Source: Bacillota bacterium
GTDB taxonomy: Bacteria; Bacillota; Clostridia; Lachnospirales; Lachnospiraceae
Assembly (NCBI GenBank): GCA_023443225.1
Contig: JAEZVF010000105.1
Location: 1-35,982 of the forward strand
DNA length: 35,982 nt
Reading direction: 5' to 3'
Shown here: positions 23,232-31,696 of the stretch, piece after piece
Numbering within the stretch: the stretch's first letter is position 1
Layout of the letters: every line of letters begins with the position of its first letter
Position numbers and translations under genes: made by a program
The notes under the pieces: generated by a model
The model's input: the letters and a program-made list of their open reading frames with translations, nothing else
Told to the model about the DNA's origin: nothing
The model's database searches: none

Positions 23232-24213
23232 AAGGTCAACAGATATTAGCTATAGCCTTATAACGATAACTGTAAATCGGGGAAGAGGCAGCAAGGTAAT
23301 GCAATTTTTACAGGAAATTGGTATCAATGGCTCCAGCTGCTTATTTGGTAAAGGTACGATTAAAAATGAAATTTTGCAGTTAATAGAAATGAGTGAGGTT
23401 AAAAAAGAGGTAATTTTTGCCACAATACCATCAATAAGAGAAGATGAGATTATGGCACAGCTCAACAGCAAGTTTCAGTTGTACAAGCAAAATCAGGGCA
23501 TCGCTTTCTCCATGCCTTTAGTCAGCACTTTAAACATGCGTAAAGAAAGCAGTATTACATGGAGAAATAATGTTGTATCCCCAGATAATCAAAGTATTTA
23601 CTCTGCTGTCTATGTTATTGTTGACAAAGGGAAAGCAGAAACAGTCATTGAAATAAGCCAGAAGGCCGGTTATTATGGAGGTACAATTATCAAAGCCCAT
23701 GGTTCTGCTGGCAAGTTGAATATTATTTTAGATATGCCAGTAGAGGCCGAGAAGGAATTGGTTTTAATTCTCACGGAGAGAAATCGAATTAAGCGGCTAT
23801 CCACTTTGCTTTATGATTATTTCAGACTTGGGGAAGCAAATACCGGAACATTATTTGTTGCAGATATTAGTAAGGCAGTCGGATTGTTCCAGGAGGCTGA
23901 TAATCAACAGGAGGAATACAAGAAAAGCGTAGAGAATTCTTATTTGATTATGGCTAAAGTTCCACTTGGCTATTCGGAAATAGTAATCAAGGGCGCGAAT
24001 GATGCAGGTGCGACTGGTGGTACGCTTTTAAAGGCTCGTGGCGAAAGAACCCCGGCAAAGGGTGGCTTATTTAATATAAAGATAGAACCGGAGGAAGAGA
24101 TTGTATTTATCATGGCAGAACAAGAAATTGCAGAAAAGATATGCAGTGCAATCCATAAAGAGTTCTATACAAAGAGAAAGGGTTCTCTTTGTATACTGCC
24201 AATCTTCCGTTAA
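23221..24213 (+). CDS. Protein of three tandem PII-like domains
   Basis: About 330 residues that divide into three PII-like units of about 110: SYSLITITVNRGRGSKVMQFL..., SAVYVIVDKGKAETVIEIS...GGTIIKAHG..., and YLIMAKVPLGYSEIVIKGA...GGTLLKARG.... Units 2 and 3 keep the G-GGT(I/L)(I/L)KA-G T-loop entry and a final strand (LVLIL, IVFIM). Normal PII/GlnK is about 112 residues and forms trimers; a three-fold fusion could build the trimer from one chain. Unit 1 is the most divergent. The start is probably TTG at 23221 behind GAGGAGGTG (an ATG at 23200 is also possible). Overlap with the DUF1538 gene implies one operon. Confidence 0.8.
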   Translation: MSNERSTDISYSLITITVNRGRGSKVMQFLQEIGINGSSCLFGKGTIKNEILQLIEMSEVKKEVIFATIPSIREDEIMAQLNSKFQLYKQNQGIAFSMPLVSTLNMRKESSITWRNNVVSPDNQSIYSAVYVIVDKGKAETVIEISQKAGYYGGTIIKAHGSAGKLNIILDMPVEAEKELVLILTERNRIKRLSTLLYDYFRLGEANTGTLFVADISKAVGLFQEADNQQEEYKKSVENSYLIMAKVPLGYSEIVIKGANDAGATGGTLLKARGERTPAKGGLFNIKIEPEEEIVFIMAEQEIAEKICSAIHKEFYTKRKGSLCILPIFR

Positions 24214-24224
24214 CCGTGCAAAGT

Positions 24225-24267
24225 CGCTTGTGGATGCGTGGGAAATGATAGTCCCACTTCACTAGCG
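24225..24267 (+). terminator. Imperfect hairpin after the DUF1538-PII operon
   Basis: CGCT-T-GTG (24225-24232) with CAC-T-AGCG (24260-24267), and inside it GTGGGA (24238-24243) with TCCCAC (24252-24257). No U-tract follows. Possibly a terminator or a 3'-stabilising stem. Confidence 0.5.
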
Positions 24268-24283
24268 GCGTGGCATGTAGATT

Positions 24284-24312
24284 TTGGAGTTCAATCATTG
24301 TTGTGTTAAAAT
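24284..24312 (+). promoter_or_regulatory. Promoter of the LytTR-DUF3021 operon
   Basis: TTGGAG (24284-24289), 17 bases, TAAAAT (24307-24312), 27 bases before the TTG start at 24340. A fair sigma-A match. LytTR regulators often control themselves, but no clear direct-repeat LytTR site is seen. Confidence 0.55.
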
Positions 24313-24339
24313 ACAACAGGATAAGGGAGCGGTGATGGT

Positions 24340-24777
24340 TTGAAGATAACAATTGAGGATATACGGGACGGGGAAGAAGATCAAATAATTATCCGATGCC
24401 GTACTATAGATGAACATATCTTGCATTTGATAAACAACCTAAAAAGTCACAGTGAAACTATGGTGGGCTATAAAGATGGTAAAATACATAGGGTAATGCC
24501 AAATGAAGTTTATTATTTCGAATCAGTAGATAACAAAGTGTTTCTGTATAGTAAAAATGATGTGTTTGAACTGAAACAAAAATTGTATGAGATAGAGAAC
24601 CAATATGGTGAATCGAATTATTTCAGGGCTTCCAAGTCTGCAATTGTAAATTTATCGAAGATAAAATATCTCAATCCAGCTTATGGCGGAAGATTTGAAG
24701 CTTGTCTTGATAATGGAGAAAAGGTTGTTATATCTAGACAGTTTGTTCCGGAGCTGAAACGTAAACTAAAAATATAG
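24340..24777 (+). CDS. LytTR-family DNA-binding regulator
   Basis: 145 residues. The N-terminal part (about 1-45) is short and not a receiver domain. The LytTR domain spans about 47-145, with DGKIHRVMPNEVYYFESVDNK, VFELKQKLYEIENQ, FRASKSAIVNLSKI and a closing VVISRQFVPELKRKL. It is the stand-alone type found paired with DUF3021 membrane proteins that hold the regulator inactive. TTG start behind GGGAG. The DUF3021 gene begins 10 bases after the stop. Confidence 0.9.
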   Translation: MKITIEDIRDGEEDQIIIRCRTIDEHILHLINNLKSHSETMVGYKDGKIHRVMPNEVYYFESVDNKVFLYSKNDVFELKQKLYEIENQYGESNYFRASKSAIVNLSKIKYLNPAYGGRFEACLDNGEKVVISRQFVPELKRKLKI

Positions 24778-24787
24778 GAGGTGCTTC

Positions 24788-25219
24788 ATGGGTATTCATG
24801 CAATAATTAAAAAAATATTTAGTGATTTTTTTATTATAACCACCGGAATTTTAATTGGAATAATTGTATATTGTATGCTGAATGAACCGGAAGCTACCTT
24901 TGATGTTCAGCTACTGCAAGCAATCGTTTTTTCAGGTTTTGTAACATCACTTCCTACTATGATTTTCTATTCGAAGAAAGAACTGACGAAAAGAAAAATG
25001 TTACTGCGACAAGTGATACATTTTATGTTTTTAGAAAGCATGATTTTATGGAGTGCTTATTCGAGTCGTAGCATTGAACCAGGTAATATAATGCAAGGCA
25101 TTGAAACTTTTGGAATGGTTTTTCTTATATATTTTGCGGTACGCTTAAAAGGGTGGCTCATTGATAAAAAGGAAGCAGAAAAGCTGAATAAACGAATAGA
25201 AGAGTTTAATAGACTGTGA
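24788..25219 (+). CDS. DUF3021 membrane protein, partner of LytTR regulator
   Basis: 143 residues with four predicted helices (about 13-31, 41-60, 74-91, 105-122 by eye) and a charged C-terminal tail (KKEAEKLNKRIEEF). DUF3021 proteins are membrane anchors or inhibitors encoded directly after LytTR genes. AGGAGG lies 5 bases before the ATG. The signal sensed and target genes are unknown; the next gene, a lipase-like protein, is separated by a terminator. Confidence 0.88.
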   Translation: MGIHAIIKKIFSDFFIITTGILIGIIVYCMLNEPEATFDVQLLQAIVFSGFVTSLPTMIFYSKKELTKRKMLLRQVIHFMFLESMILWSAYSSRSIEPGNIMQGIETFGMVFLIYFAVRLKGWLIDKKEAEKLNKRIEEFNRL

Positions 25220-25245
25220 TAAGTATGACTTAATGTAATACTAAG

Positions 25246-25280
25246 ATAAGAGGTGAGGATGCAACTTACCTCTTATTTTA
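25246..25280 (+). terminator. Terminator of the LytTR operon
   Basis: ATAAGAGGT (25246-25254) with ACCTCTTAT (25268-25276), followed by TTTTATTT. Confidence 0.88.
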
Positions 25281-25412
25281 TTTGGTTTACCTATGAATAA
25301 ATACCAGTTACCGTAACACCTATTGCAAGCTTTCAGGAAATGAATTATGTTAGATAAAACAACAAAATGCATTACCAATTACCCAGTGAATTGTTGGTAT
25401 GAAGGAGGATAT

Positions 25413-26756
25413 ATGGTAGGAATAATTATATTTTTATTATTGGTATTGTTGGAACTTGGTTTTATGATTTGGGATATAAGAAAAGGACTTGATCATAAAA
25501 GAGAAAAATACAGGGTAAGGATAGCAGTATTTTTGATTTTTCTTGTTATGGTGATATCTCCAGTGATTACCTGGAACTTCACATGGTATGGATTAGGTTT
25601 ATTCTTATTGGTTCAAGCCATTTTTGCAGTGATTGGTGTAATTAAGAAAAAAGTGAGCAGTGACAAAAAAAGAAGTAAACTTTTCTTCAAGGGGATTGGT
25701 CGTGGTGTATTATTAAGCATGGTTGTATTTCCAGTTATCTTATTTCCACCAATGAAGCAAATCCTCCCTAGCGGTGAATATGCAGTTGGAACAGCTGTAT
25801 ACACCTGGAAGGATGAAGCTAGAGAAGAAGCCTTTACAGAAATAGATGATAAAAGGAAGGTAACAGTGCAATTCTATTATCCAACAGATGAAGAGGTTGA
25901 ATTAGGAACGGCAGCAGAAGGGGCAGATATTATAGCAGGTGGTAAGTATCCCTTAATTCTATTCTCCCATGGTGCATTTGGATATCGTAGAAGCAATTAT
26001 TCTGCTTACATGGAATTAGCCAGTCATGGATATGTAGTATGTAGTATTGATCATACTTACCATGCGTTTTTCACAAAAGAGCAGGACGGAAAAACGGTAA
26101 CTATTAATCTTGATTTCTTAAATCAGGTCCTGCAACTTGAAAATAATCAGTTAACTGCGGAACAGGCTTATCAGGCTACCCAAGAATGGATGAATTTAAG
26201 AACGGAGGATATGAAGTTTGTCTTAAATCAGATAACATTACAGAGAAATTTCAGTGATGCAGATGAATTGTTCCAAGGCATTGACATGGAACACATTGGA
26301 GCCTTTGGACATTCTCTTGGTGGTGCGGCATCCGCACAGATAGGAAGAGAACTGAATGAGATTGATGCAGTTATCGTACTTGATGGTACTATGCTGGGAG
26401 AAGAAGTCGGAATGAAGGACGGATCAGAAATCTTAATGGATACCCCATATCCTAAACCAATCTTAAACTTTTATAATGAATCACACTATGAAGATGCCAT
26501 GAAGGCAAAAGATATTTATGCAAATACGGTGGCTACAGAAAACGCACTTGATGCTTACCAGGTAGTTATAAATGGCTCGGGACATTTAAACTTTACTGAC
26601 CTGCCTATTCTATCTCCAATCCTTGCAGGTATGTTAGGAACAGGTGAAGTGGATGCAAGAAGATGTATTCTTAATGTGAATGAAACAGTATTGGAATTCT
26701 TTGACCATTACTTAAAAGACAGTCCAGGTGAGATACCAAGAGAAAGAATATACTAA
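25413..26756 (+). CDS. Membrane-anchored PAF-acetylhydrolase-like alpha/beta hydrolase
   Basis: 447 residues from the ATG at 25413, which has AAGGAGG 6-8 bases upstream; an earlier ATG at 25347 lacks one. Three hydrophobic segments lie near the N-terminus (about 2-18, 34-57, 65-75), another near 100-115, then a catalytic domain. That domain has VQFYYPT, the oxyanion strand LILFSHGAFG, the nucleophile GHSLGG (S301), an acid in VIVLDGT and histidine in NGSGHLNF. This is the order of type II platelet-activating-factor acetylhydrolases and related lipases/esterases. The catalytic part probably lies outside the membrane. Substrate unknown. Single-gene unit. Confidence 0.88.
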   Translation: MVGIIIFLLLVLLELGFMIWDIRKGLDHKREKYRVRIAVFLIFLVMVISPVITWNFTWYGLGLFLLVQAIFAVIGVIKKKVSSDKKRSKLFFKGIGRGVLLSMVVFPVILFPPMKQILPSGEYAVGTAVYTWKDEAREEAFTEIDDKRKVTVQFYYPTDEEVELGTAAEGADIIAGGKYPLILFSHGAFGYRRSNYSAYMELASHGYVVCSIDHTYHAFFTKEQDGKTVTINLDFLNQVLQLENNQLTAEQAYQATQEWMNLRTEDMKFVLNQITLQRNFSDADELFQGIDMEHIGAFGHSLGGAASAQIGRELNEIDAVIVLDGTMLGEEVGMKDGSEILMDTPYPKPILNFYNESHYEDAMKAKDIYANTVATENALDAYQVVINGSGHLNFTDLPILSPILAGMLGTGEVDARRCILNVNETVLEFFDHYLKDSPGEIPRERIY

Positions 26757-26774
26757 TAAGCGCTTAGATAAATG

Positions 26775-26814
26775 AATGGATATCCGATAGAAAATAAGAA
26801 GTCGGATATCCATT
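26775..26814. terminator. Bidirectional hairpin with GGATATCC core
   Basis: AATGGATATCCGA (26775-26787) pairs perfectly with TCGGATATCCATT (26802-26814). The same core recurs in the hairpin at 30929-30972. It lies between the lipase gene and the convergent S8 gene. Confidence 0.8.
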
Positions 26815-26907
26815 ATTTAAGTAAATTAAGCTACAGAAAAAACATAGTTAAGTTATTCCCTTTATTAGGTATCAAAACTGCTGATAAAATGAAATTATTG
26901 GTGGCCA

Positions 26908-28215
26908 CTATCTGTTCTGCAATTGTTCGATAACTCCTTCAGGGTTGATGATTTTTCCAAATGAATATGTTTTACCATTATGTTCAATTTCGGTTGTAAT
27001 AGCTGTTGAATTGGCTACTTCTATGAATTCTTGTGGTGTAATGTCTGGCTTTACCTGACAACATAGTGCATAGAATCCTGCACACCAAGGTACACTCCAG
27101 CTTAGGCCTCCACTGCGCGATATGGAATAATCATCAGGGTTTGTGGGACTTGCTATTGTCCTTGAGCCGATAGGGAATAGCAGGTAATCTTTATATTGAT
27201 CTGGTTGGTTATAGAAATCTTCTGTTACCCAGGAGACTGGTTCATACGAGCTGATCTTTTCTGGATCCTTATCATAATCCCGATCCATTCCAAAAAGATA
27301 AAAATCCTTATAGTACTCATCGGTGGATGTAGTTATAACAAAAACATTTTCATTGTCAGCCTTTTGGATGGCAGCTTGGAGTTCGGTATAACCTTTATCC
27401 TGACGGGTATAACCTCTAGATATGGAGATGACTCTTATCTTTTCCTCATTTGGAAGTTCTTTGTTAATCTCAAGGACTCGAAGGATGTCATCTGCGATAA
27501 TGGAGGCATCAAGTTCAAAATCTGTAGGGGTGAAATGCCCAAAGGTAGAAGCTATGTAGTAAAGTTTGGCCTTGGGAGCCACACCAATATCCTTACCAAC
27601 GGCAATACTTGAAACTGCAGGACCATGCATTTGTGCGGTTTCGTCACCACAGTGTATACGTTCATAGAAACAAATATTATCCGCATATTGTTCGTGCTCA
27701 AGGAGGAGTGCCTGGTCGATGATAGCAATGCTGACTCCTTGACCGGTAATCCCTTTTTCATGCAAATCTCGTATCCCAAGTCCAGGATTCATGTTATCAT
27801 CTAGTATTTTCTTTGGATAAAAACCATCGGGCAGCTGCTCAGGCCAGATCGTATCTGTATCAAAACTCAGTTGGTTCATGTCCTTTACAACACTTAAGTC
27901 TTCCTTGGAAATATCACAGCTTCTTATGTCATAACCGAATGCTTCATCCTTAACATCAAAACCTTGAAATGTCATCCTATTCCAATTGGCAGGAATCTCT
28001 TTCTGGGCAATCGCCGGCTTACCTCCTTTTATAGCTGAAGTATCAGCCAAAACAGTCGTGTAGTAAGATTCCATCGAATCCGTATGATTACTATAATCGT
28101 AGGCCGTTTTATCTGTTTTACTCATGGTTGTCTGTGGGGTTGATGGAGTGTCCTTGCTGCAGGATGTCAGTAAAAAGATGGACACCAATAATAAAGATAG
28201 AACTTTACGTCTCAT
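26908..28215 (-). CDS. S8 (subtilisin-family) serine peptidase lipoprotein
   Basis: 435 residues from the ATG at 28215, which has AGGAGG at good distance. The N-terminus is a lipoprotein signal (MRRKV, hydrophobic core, LLTSC with C19). The S8 triad is read as D167 in VSIAIIDQA, H197 in AQMHGPAVSSIA and S372 in GGLSWSVPWCAG (in place of GTSMAAP). The oxyanion asparagine usually found after the VFV strand (GN) is not evident; the text reads VFVITTSTDEY. Residues 20-130 form a linker/prodomain. It is an atypical cell-surface protease or a non-catalytic relative. A decayed partial copy lies at 31697-31945. Confidence 0.86.
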   Translation of the reverse strand: MRRKVLSLLLVSIFLLTSCSKDTPSTPQTTMSKTDKTAYDYSNHTDSMESYYTTVLADTSAIKGGKPAIAQKEIPANWNRMTFQGFDVKDEAFGYDIRSCDISKEDLSVVKDMNQLSFDTDTIWPEQLPDGFYPKKILDDNMNPGLGIRDLHEKGITGQGVSIAIIDQALLLEHEQYADNICFYERIHCGDETAQMHGPAVSSIAVGKDIGVAPKAKLYYIASTFGHFTPTDFELDASIIADDILRVLEINKELPNEEKIRVISISRGYTRQDKGYTELQAAIQKADNENVFVITTSTDEYYKDFYLFGMDRDYDKDPEKISSYEPVSWVTEDFYNQPDQYKDYLLFPIGSRTIASPTNPDDYSISRSGGLSWSVPWCAGFYALCCQVKPDITPQEFIEVANSTAITTEIEHNGKTYSFGKIINPEGVIEQLQNR

Positions 28216-28434
28216 TTCATTTCCTCCTAAAGAATTTATTATGATGTAATAATTACAAAACCATATTGCACATATTACCATGGCAAAAAATGGATTACAA
28301 TAGCCTTTAGAAAGTCTTAAGAGATGCTTAAGGGAGTTTTTCATTATACAGAATTGATTAGGAACCTAACCTTAGATATTTTATATAATATTCTAAGATG
28401 GATTTTCAAAAGGATTGAGGAGAGGTATGACTTT

Positions 28435-28983
28435 ATGATTGAAAGAAGAAGTGAAATACCGTTAGAGGTGGTAGATCTGACCAGCCCAGGCTGGAATGCA
28501 AGGATGGGAAGATATTTTATTGGGCAGACAGAGGAACTTCATTTTGGAAACGGATTAAGTGCATGGGGCGGAATTATAAACCCCAGATATTCAGGAGTAA
28601 ATCTATACTTTGATATATTTACAATTACGAACTTTGGAAGTCAGAGCTTTGATGCAGAAATATTGCTTAATGCTATCCCTCCCGATAATGCTTTTGTTTG
28701 TACACGGGTAACACCATCTAACCAGACAATGATCCCACCTCCAAGACCCAAAGCTGTTATGCAACAGGCTGAGAATGTGCATGAAGTGCAGCAAAATGGA
28801 GTGGATATCTTTGGACGTATCGTTCCCCCGAATTCCACACTGGTTAGTGATTCGCATCAAGGATCCATCATAATCGGTCCGGGAAGAACCTTCTCTATCT
28901 CTTTACATTCAACAGAACGGGAAATTATGACTGTAACCATTGTATTAACCTGGTGGGAAGAAAGAATTGGAAGGAGTTATTGA
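28435..28983 (+). CDS. DUF6143 family protein, copy 1
   Basis: 182 residues from the ATG at 28435 (GAGGAGAGG about 9 bases upstream); the in-frame extension to 28324 has no ribosome binding site. Family landmarks are FIGQTEELHFGNGLSAWGG, NPRYSGVNLYFDIFTITNF, the proline-rich NQTMIPPPRPK, IVPPNSTLVSD and a last strand ending TWWEE. No signal peptide or membrane segment. DUF6143 is a clostridial family without assigned function; the mostly beta composition suggests a jelly-roll. A paralogue follows 1 base after the stop codon. Confidence 0.82.
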   Translation: MIERRSEIPLEVVDLTSPGWNARMGRYFIGQTEELHFGNGLSAWGGIINPRYSGVNLYFDIFTITNFGSQSFDAEILLNAIPPDNAFVCTRVTPSNQTMIPPPRPKAVMQQAENVHEVQQNGVDIFGRIVPPNSTLVSDSHQGSIIIGPGRTFSISLHSTEREIMTVTIVLTWWEERIGRSY

Positions 28984-28984
28984 T

Positions 28985-29539
28985 ATGGGTATGATACGTA
29001 ATTTCGAGGAGTTATATCCGCAAAAGGCAATCGTTTTGAAAGATTCCGTTTATCATTCCTACCTAGGTAGTTATTATTTAGGACAGACAGGTATAATCAG
29101 TTGTGTAGGGAATCTTCAGGCATGGGGAGGCTTAATTAATCCGCCAGATTCCAATGTAAATATGTTTCTGAATGCTTATACAATTTCTAATTATTCCGAT
29201 CAACCAATTACAGCAGAAGGTTGGCTAAGTAGCGAACTAACAGGAAGGGTGGAAACCTCCAGCCACTATGCTGCCGGGAATCAGGCGATGATTCCACCAC
29301 CATTGCCTAAGGTACTTATTAAAAGTGCTAGTTTTGTGACTGATACCCCAAAAGGCGGAACCTATACCTTTACCAGAAGAGTAGAGCCCAGCATAACGCT
29401 GACAAAGCATGATTTCCAGGGAATGTATATCATTCCACCTGGCAGTTCCTTTGTATTATTTTTTCTACCAGCGGGAAAGCGAATACATGTCAAAATTGCG
29501 TTTGGATGGTGGGAAGAGGAAAATTTTAATTTTAGGTAA
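28985..29539 (+). CDS. DUF6143 family protein, copy 2
   Basis: 184 residues, same landmarks as copy 1 (YYLGQTGI, LQAWGGLINPPDSNVNMFLNAYT, NQAMIPPPLPK, YIIPPGSSFVLFF, FGWWEEE), so the pair arose by tandem duplication and then diverged. The ATG at 28985 lies just after the copy 1 stop, with GAAGGAG inside the end of copy 1, showing translational coupling. Probably both products assemble together. Function unknown. Confidence 0.82.
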   Translation: MGMIRNFEELYPQKAIVLKDSVYHSYLGSYYLGQTGIISCVGNLQAWGGLINPPDSNVNMFLNAYTISNYSDQPITAEGWLSSELTGRVETSSHYAAGNQAMIPPPLPKVLIKSASFVTDTPKGGTYTFTRRVEPSITLTKHDFQGMYIIPPGSSFVLFFLPAGKRIHVKIAFGWWEEENFNFR

Positions 29540-29620
29540 ATATATAGCCATATACAGTAACTACCAATCGAAAGGTAAATGAAAGAGGGCGAAGGATTCC
29601 ACATAGACAATGGAACGGGC

Positions 29621-29660
29621 ATAATAGTCAGCCTTGTATATGTCTATGGCTGACTATTAT
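29621..29660 (+). terminator. Terminator of the DUF6143 pair
   Basis: ATAATAGTCAGCC (29621-29633) pairs perfectly with GGCTGACTATTAT (29648-29660); no long U-tract follows. Confidence 0.8.
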
Positions 29661-29784
29661 CTAAAAATATCTACTCAATTGAATTGAAATTACTTTGACT
29701 TATATTCAAAAACATAGTACACTTTTGTAAATAGAAAAAACAAAAGAAATGTAGTAGATCCTGAAAAGGTCATTGAGGATAATC

Positions 29785-30906
29785 ATGAACGCAAAAATAC
29801 AAATAACTAGGAGATATGATATTGATTGGCTCCGTGTCATTGCAGTGCTTTTATTAATACCATTTCATACAATGCATATATTTATCTTGCAGCCCTACTC
29901 TATCGTATACATAAAAAATGTGAATGCTATCAGAAGTTTTGAAGTAATTACAGGATTTATGCATGAGTTTCATATGCCATTACTATTCCTATTAGCTGGA
30001 GCATCCGCATACTTATCATTACAATTCCGCAGTAGCAGTCAATTTATTGGAGAACGTTTTAAACGGCTGCTACTCCCTCTTTGCTTCGGTATACTTTTTC
30101 TTGTTCCTCCAATGACTTATATTTATCAAATTTCCATTGGAAATAAAATATCGTTATTAGAGCACTATAAAAACTTCTTTACATCAAATCCCGGAGATCT
30201 AAGCGGTATTACCGGGGCATTTACCCCTGCCCATTTATGGTTCATTTTATTTCTTTTCCTATTTTCATTTGCCGGAATTCCGTTTTTTGGGGTTCTAAGC
30301 AAGCATAACAACACTTGGAATAAACTGCATGGATTGCTAACAAAAAGGTTTCTGTTAATCTTAATGGCCGTTCCCTTAGCATTGTTAACAGCAGTTAATA
30401 TCCTGGGGGATAAAAATCCTCTGGTGTATTTTTTGATCTTTTTATATGGATATCTGTTCATGACAGATGAGGAATATCAGAAGGCCATTAATCGTGATAA
30501 AGCAGGCTTTTTGATTGCAGCAGTTATAATAGAAATTATTCTGCAATGTTATACAAATGACTTGATAGAATGGTCAGCAGGTTGGTTAACCTATGAATTA
30601 ATTAGAGTAGTTAATCGCCTATTGTGGGTATTTGTAATCTTAGGATTTGGAAATCAATATTTAAATAAACCATCAAAAGTATTAAGCTATTTGTCCGGGG
30701 CTTCATTTCCGGTTTATATTCTGCATTTTCCTATAAATACGGTTGTGGGATATTCTATTGTAAGGTTAGAAGTGGGAAGTTATCTTAAGTTTGTTCTAAT
30801 TATGATATTAACTACAGTGTTGACCCTTGGACTGTATGAGATAATACGCCATAGTAAGTTAATATGCTTGCTGTTGGGGATGAAAAATTCGCATTCTGCT
30901 TTGTGA
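29785..30906 (+). CDS. Acyltransferase 3 family membrane protein
   Basis: 373 residues with about ten hydrophobic helices. Family marks are RRYDIDWLRVIAVLLLIPFHTMH at the N-terminus (with the conserved R and H of the active site), FHMPLLFLLAGASAYL, FKRLLLPLCFG and HLWFILFLFLF. These enzymes move acyl groups onto extracytoplasmic sugars or lipids. The ATG at 29785 has GAGG 6 bases upstream; a TTG at 29773 would add four residues. Single-gene unit with its own terminator. Confidence 0.88.
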   Translation: MNAKIQITRRYDIDWLRVIAVLLLIPFHTMHIFILQPYSIVYIKNVNAIRSFEVITGFMHEFHMPLLFLLAGASAYLSLQFRSSSQFIGERFKRLLLPLCFGILFLVPPMTYIYQISIGNKISLLEHYKNFFTSNPGDLSGITGAFTPAHLWFILFLFLFSFAGIPFFGVLSKHNNTWNKLHGLLTKRFLLILMAVPLALLTAVNILGDKNPLVYFLIFLYGYLFMTDEEYQKAINRDKAGFLIAAVIIEIILQCYTNDLIEWSAGWLTYELIRVVNRLLWVFVILGFGNQYLNKPSKVLSYLSGASFPVYILHFPINTVVGYSIVRLEVGSYLKFVLIMILTTVLTLGLYEIIRHSKLICLLLGMKNSHSAL

Positions 30907-30928
30907 TTTCTTGATAGACGTAATACAA

Positions 30929-30972
30929 AAATGGATATCCTATAGCTAGTGACAGTCGGATATTCATTTTTA
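30929..30972 (+). terminator. Terminator with GGATATCC core
   Basis: AAATGGATATCC (30929-30940) pairs with GGATATTCATTT (30958-30969) with one G-U pair, followed by TTTA. Same core as 26775-26814. Confidence 0.78.
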
Positions 30973-31021
30973 TGTAACGTAAATTGACCAAATAGAGGAT
31001 TAGGAAAGAAAGTGAGATAAT

Positions 31022-31225
31022 ATGGACGGCAAAATGAGAAGTAACATAAAAATAGGCTCAAAAGTACAGGTCGTACAGAAGCAGGATCAGAGAACAGGTA
31101 AATTAACGGAAGGTATTGTAATGAGGATTCTTACCAACTCACAGAATCATCCCAGAGGAATTAAAGTGATGCTAGAAGGTGGTATTGTAGGAAGAGTCCA
31201 GAGTGTCATTGCCGAGGTGGAATGA
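31022..31225 (+). CDS. ywbE: YwbE family protein
   Basis: 67 residues, the full length of this small family (DUF2196): IKIGSKVQVVQKQDQRTGKLTEGIV, then LTNSQNHPRGIKVMLEGGIVGRVQ. The KOW/SH3-like short beta protein has no defined function; nucleic-acid binding is suspected. Its stop overlaps the ATG of the MutT gene (ATGA at 31222-31225), so the two are translated together. Confidence 0.92.
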   Translation: MDGKMRSNIKIGSKVQVVQKQDQRTGKLTEGIVMRILTNSQNHPRGIKVMLEGGIVGRVQSVIAEVE

Positions 31226-31626
31226 TGAAAATGGAATATAGGAAGACCATTGAAGTCGTTGCTGCAATAATTAAACATGAAGAGACGATATTTGTAACGC
31301 AGCGTGGCTATGGTGAATTTAAAGGTTTTTGGGAATTCCCAGGGGGTAAGGTGGAAGAAGGCGAAACGTTACAGCATGCTTTAATTCGTGAGATCATGGA
31401 AGAACTTGATACAAAAGTTGAAGTCGGAGAATTGATAACAACAATGGAGTATGACTACCCGAAGTTTCATTTAATACTGCACTGCTTCTCCTGCAAAATA
31501 TTATCGGGAGATTTAGTTTTGAAAGAACATAACTCTGCTAAGTGGCTGGCCAAAGAAGAATTGGATAGTGTGGAATGGCTACCGGCAGATGTAGAATTGA
31601 TAGAAATTTTAAGTAAAAAAATGTAG
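31222..31626 (+). CDS. mutT: NUDIX hydrolase, MutT-type (8-oxo-dGTP diphosphatase)
   Basis: 134 residues. The Nudix box reads GGKVEEGETLQHALIREI then MEEL (G-x5-E-x7-R-E-x2-E-E). Before it are VVAAIIKHEETIFVTQRG and FWEFPGG, after it the YDYPKFHLILHCF strand and WLAKEEL, as in MutT enzymes that clear oxidised dGTP from the nucleotide pool. Overlaps ywbE by 4 bases. No clear terminator follows. Confidence 0.92.
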   Translation: MMKMEYRKTIEVVAAIIKHEETIFVTQRGYGEFKGFWEFPGGKVEEGETLQHALIREIMEELDTKVEVGELITTMEYDYPKFHLILHCFSCKILSGDLVLKEHNSAKWLAKEELDSVEWLPADVELIEILSKKM

Positions 31627-31696
31627 TAATAAAATCACAATATAGCGGAAAGGGGGTGCCGCACTAAGGTTGAAAAAGGGCGCCTCCAGCTTAGTC

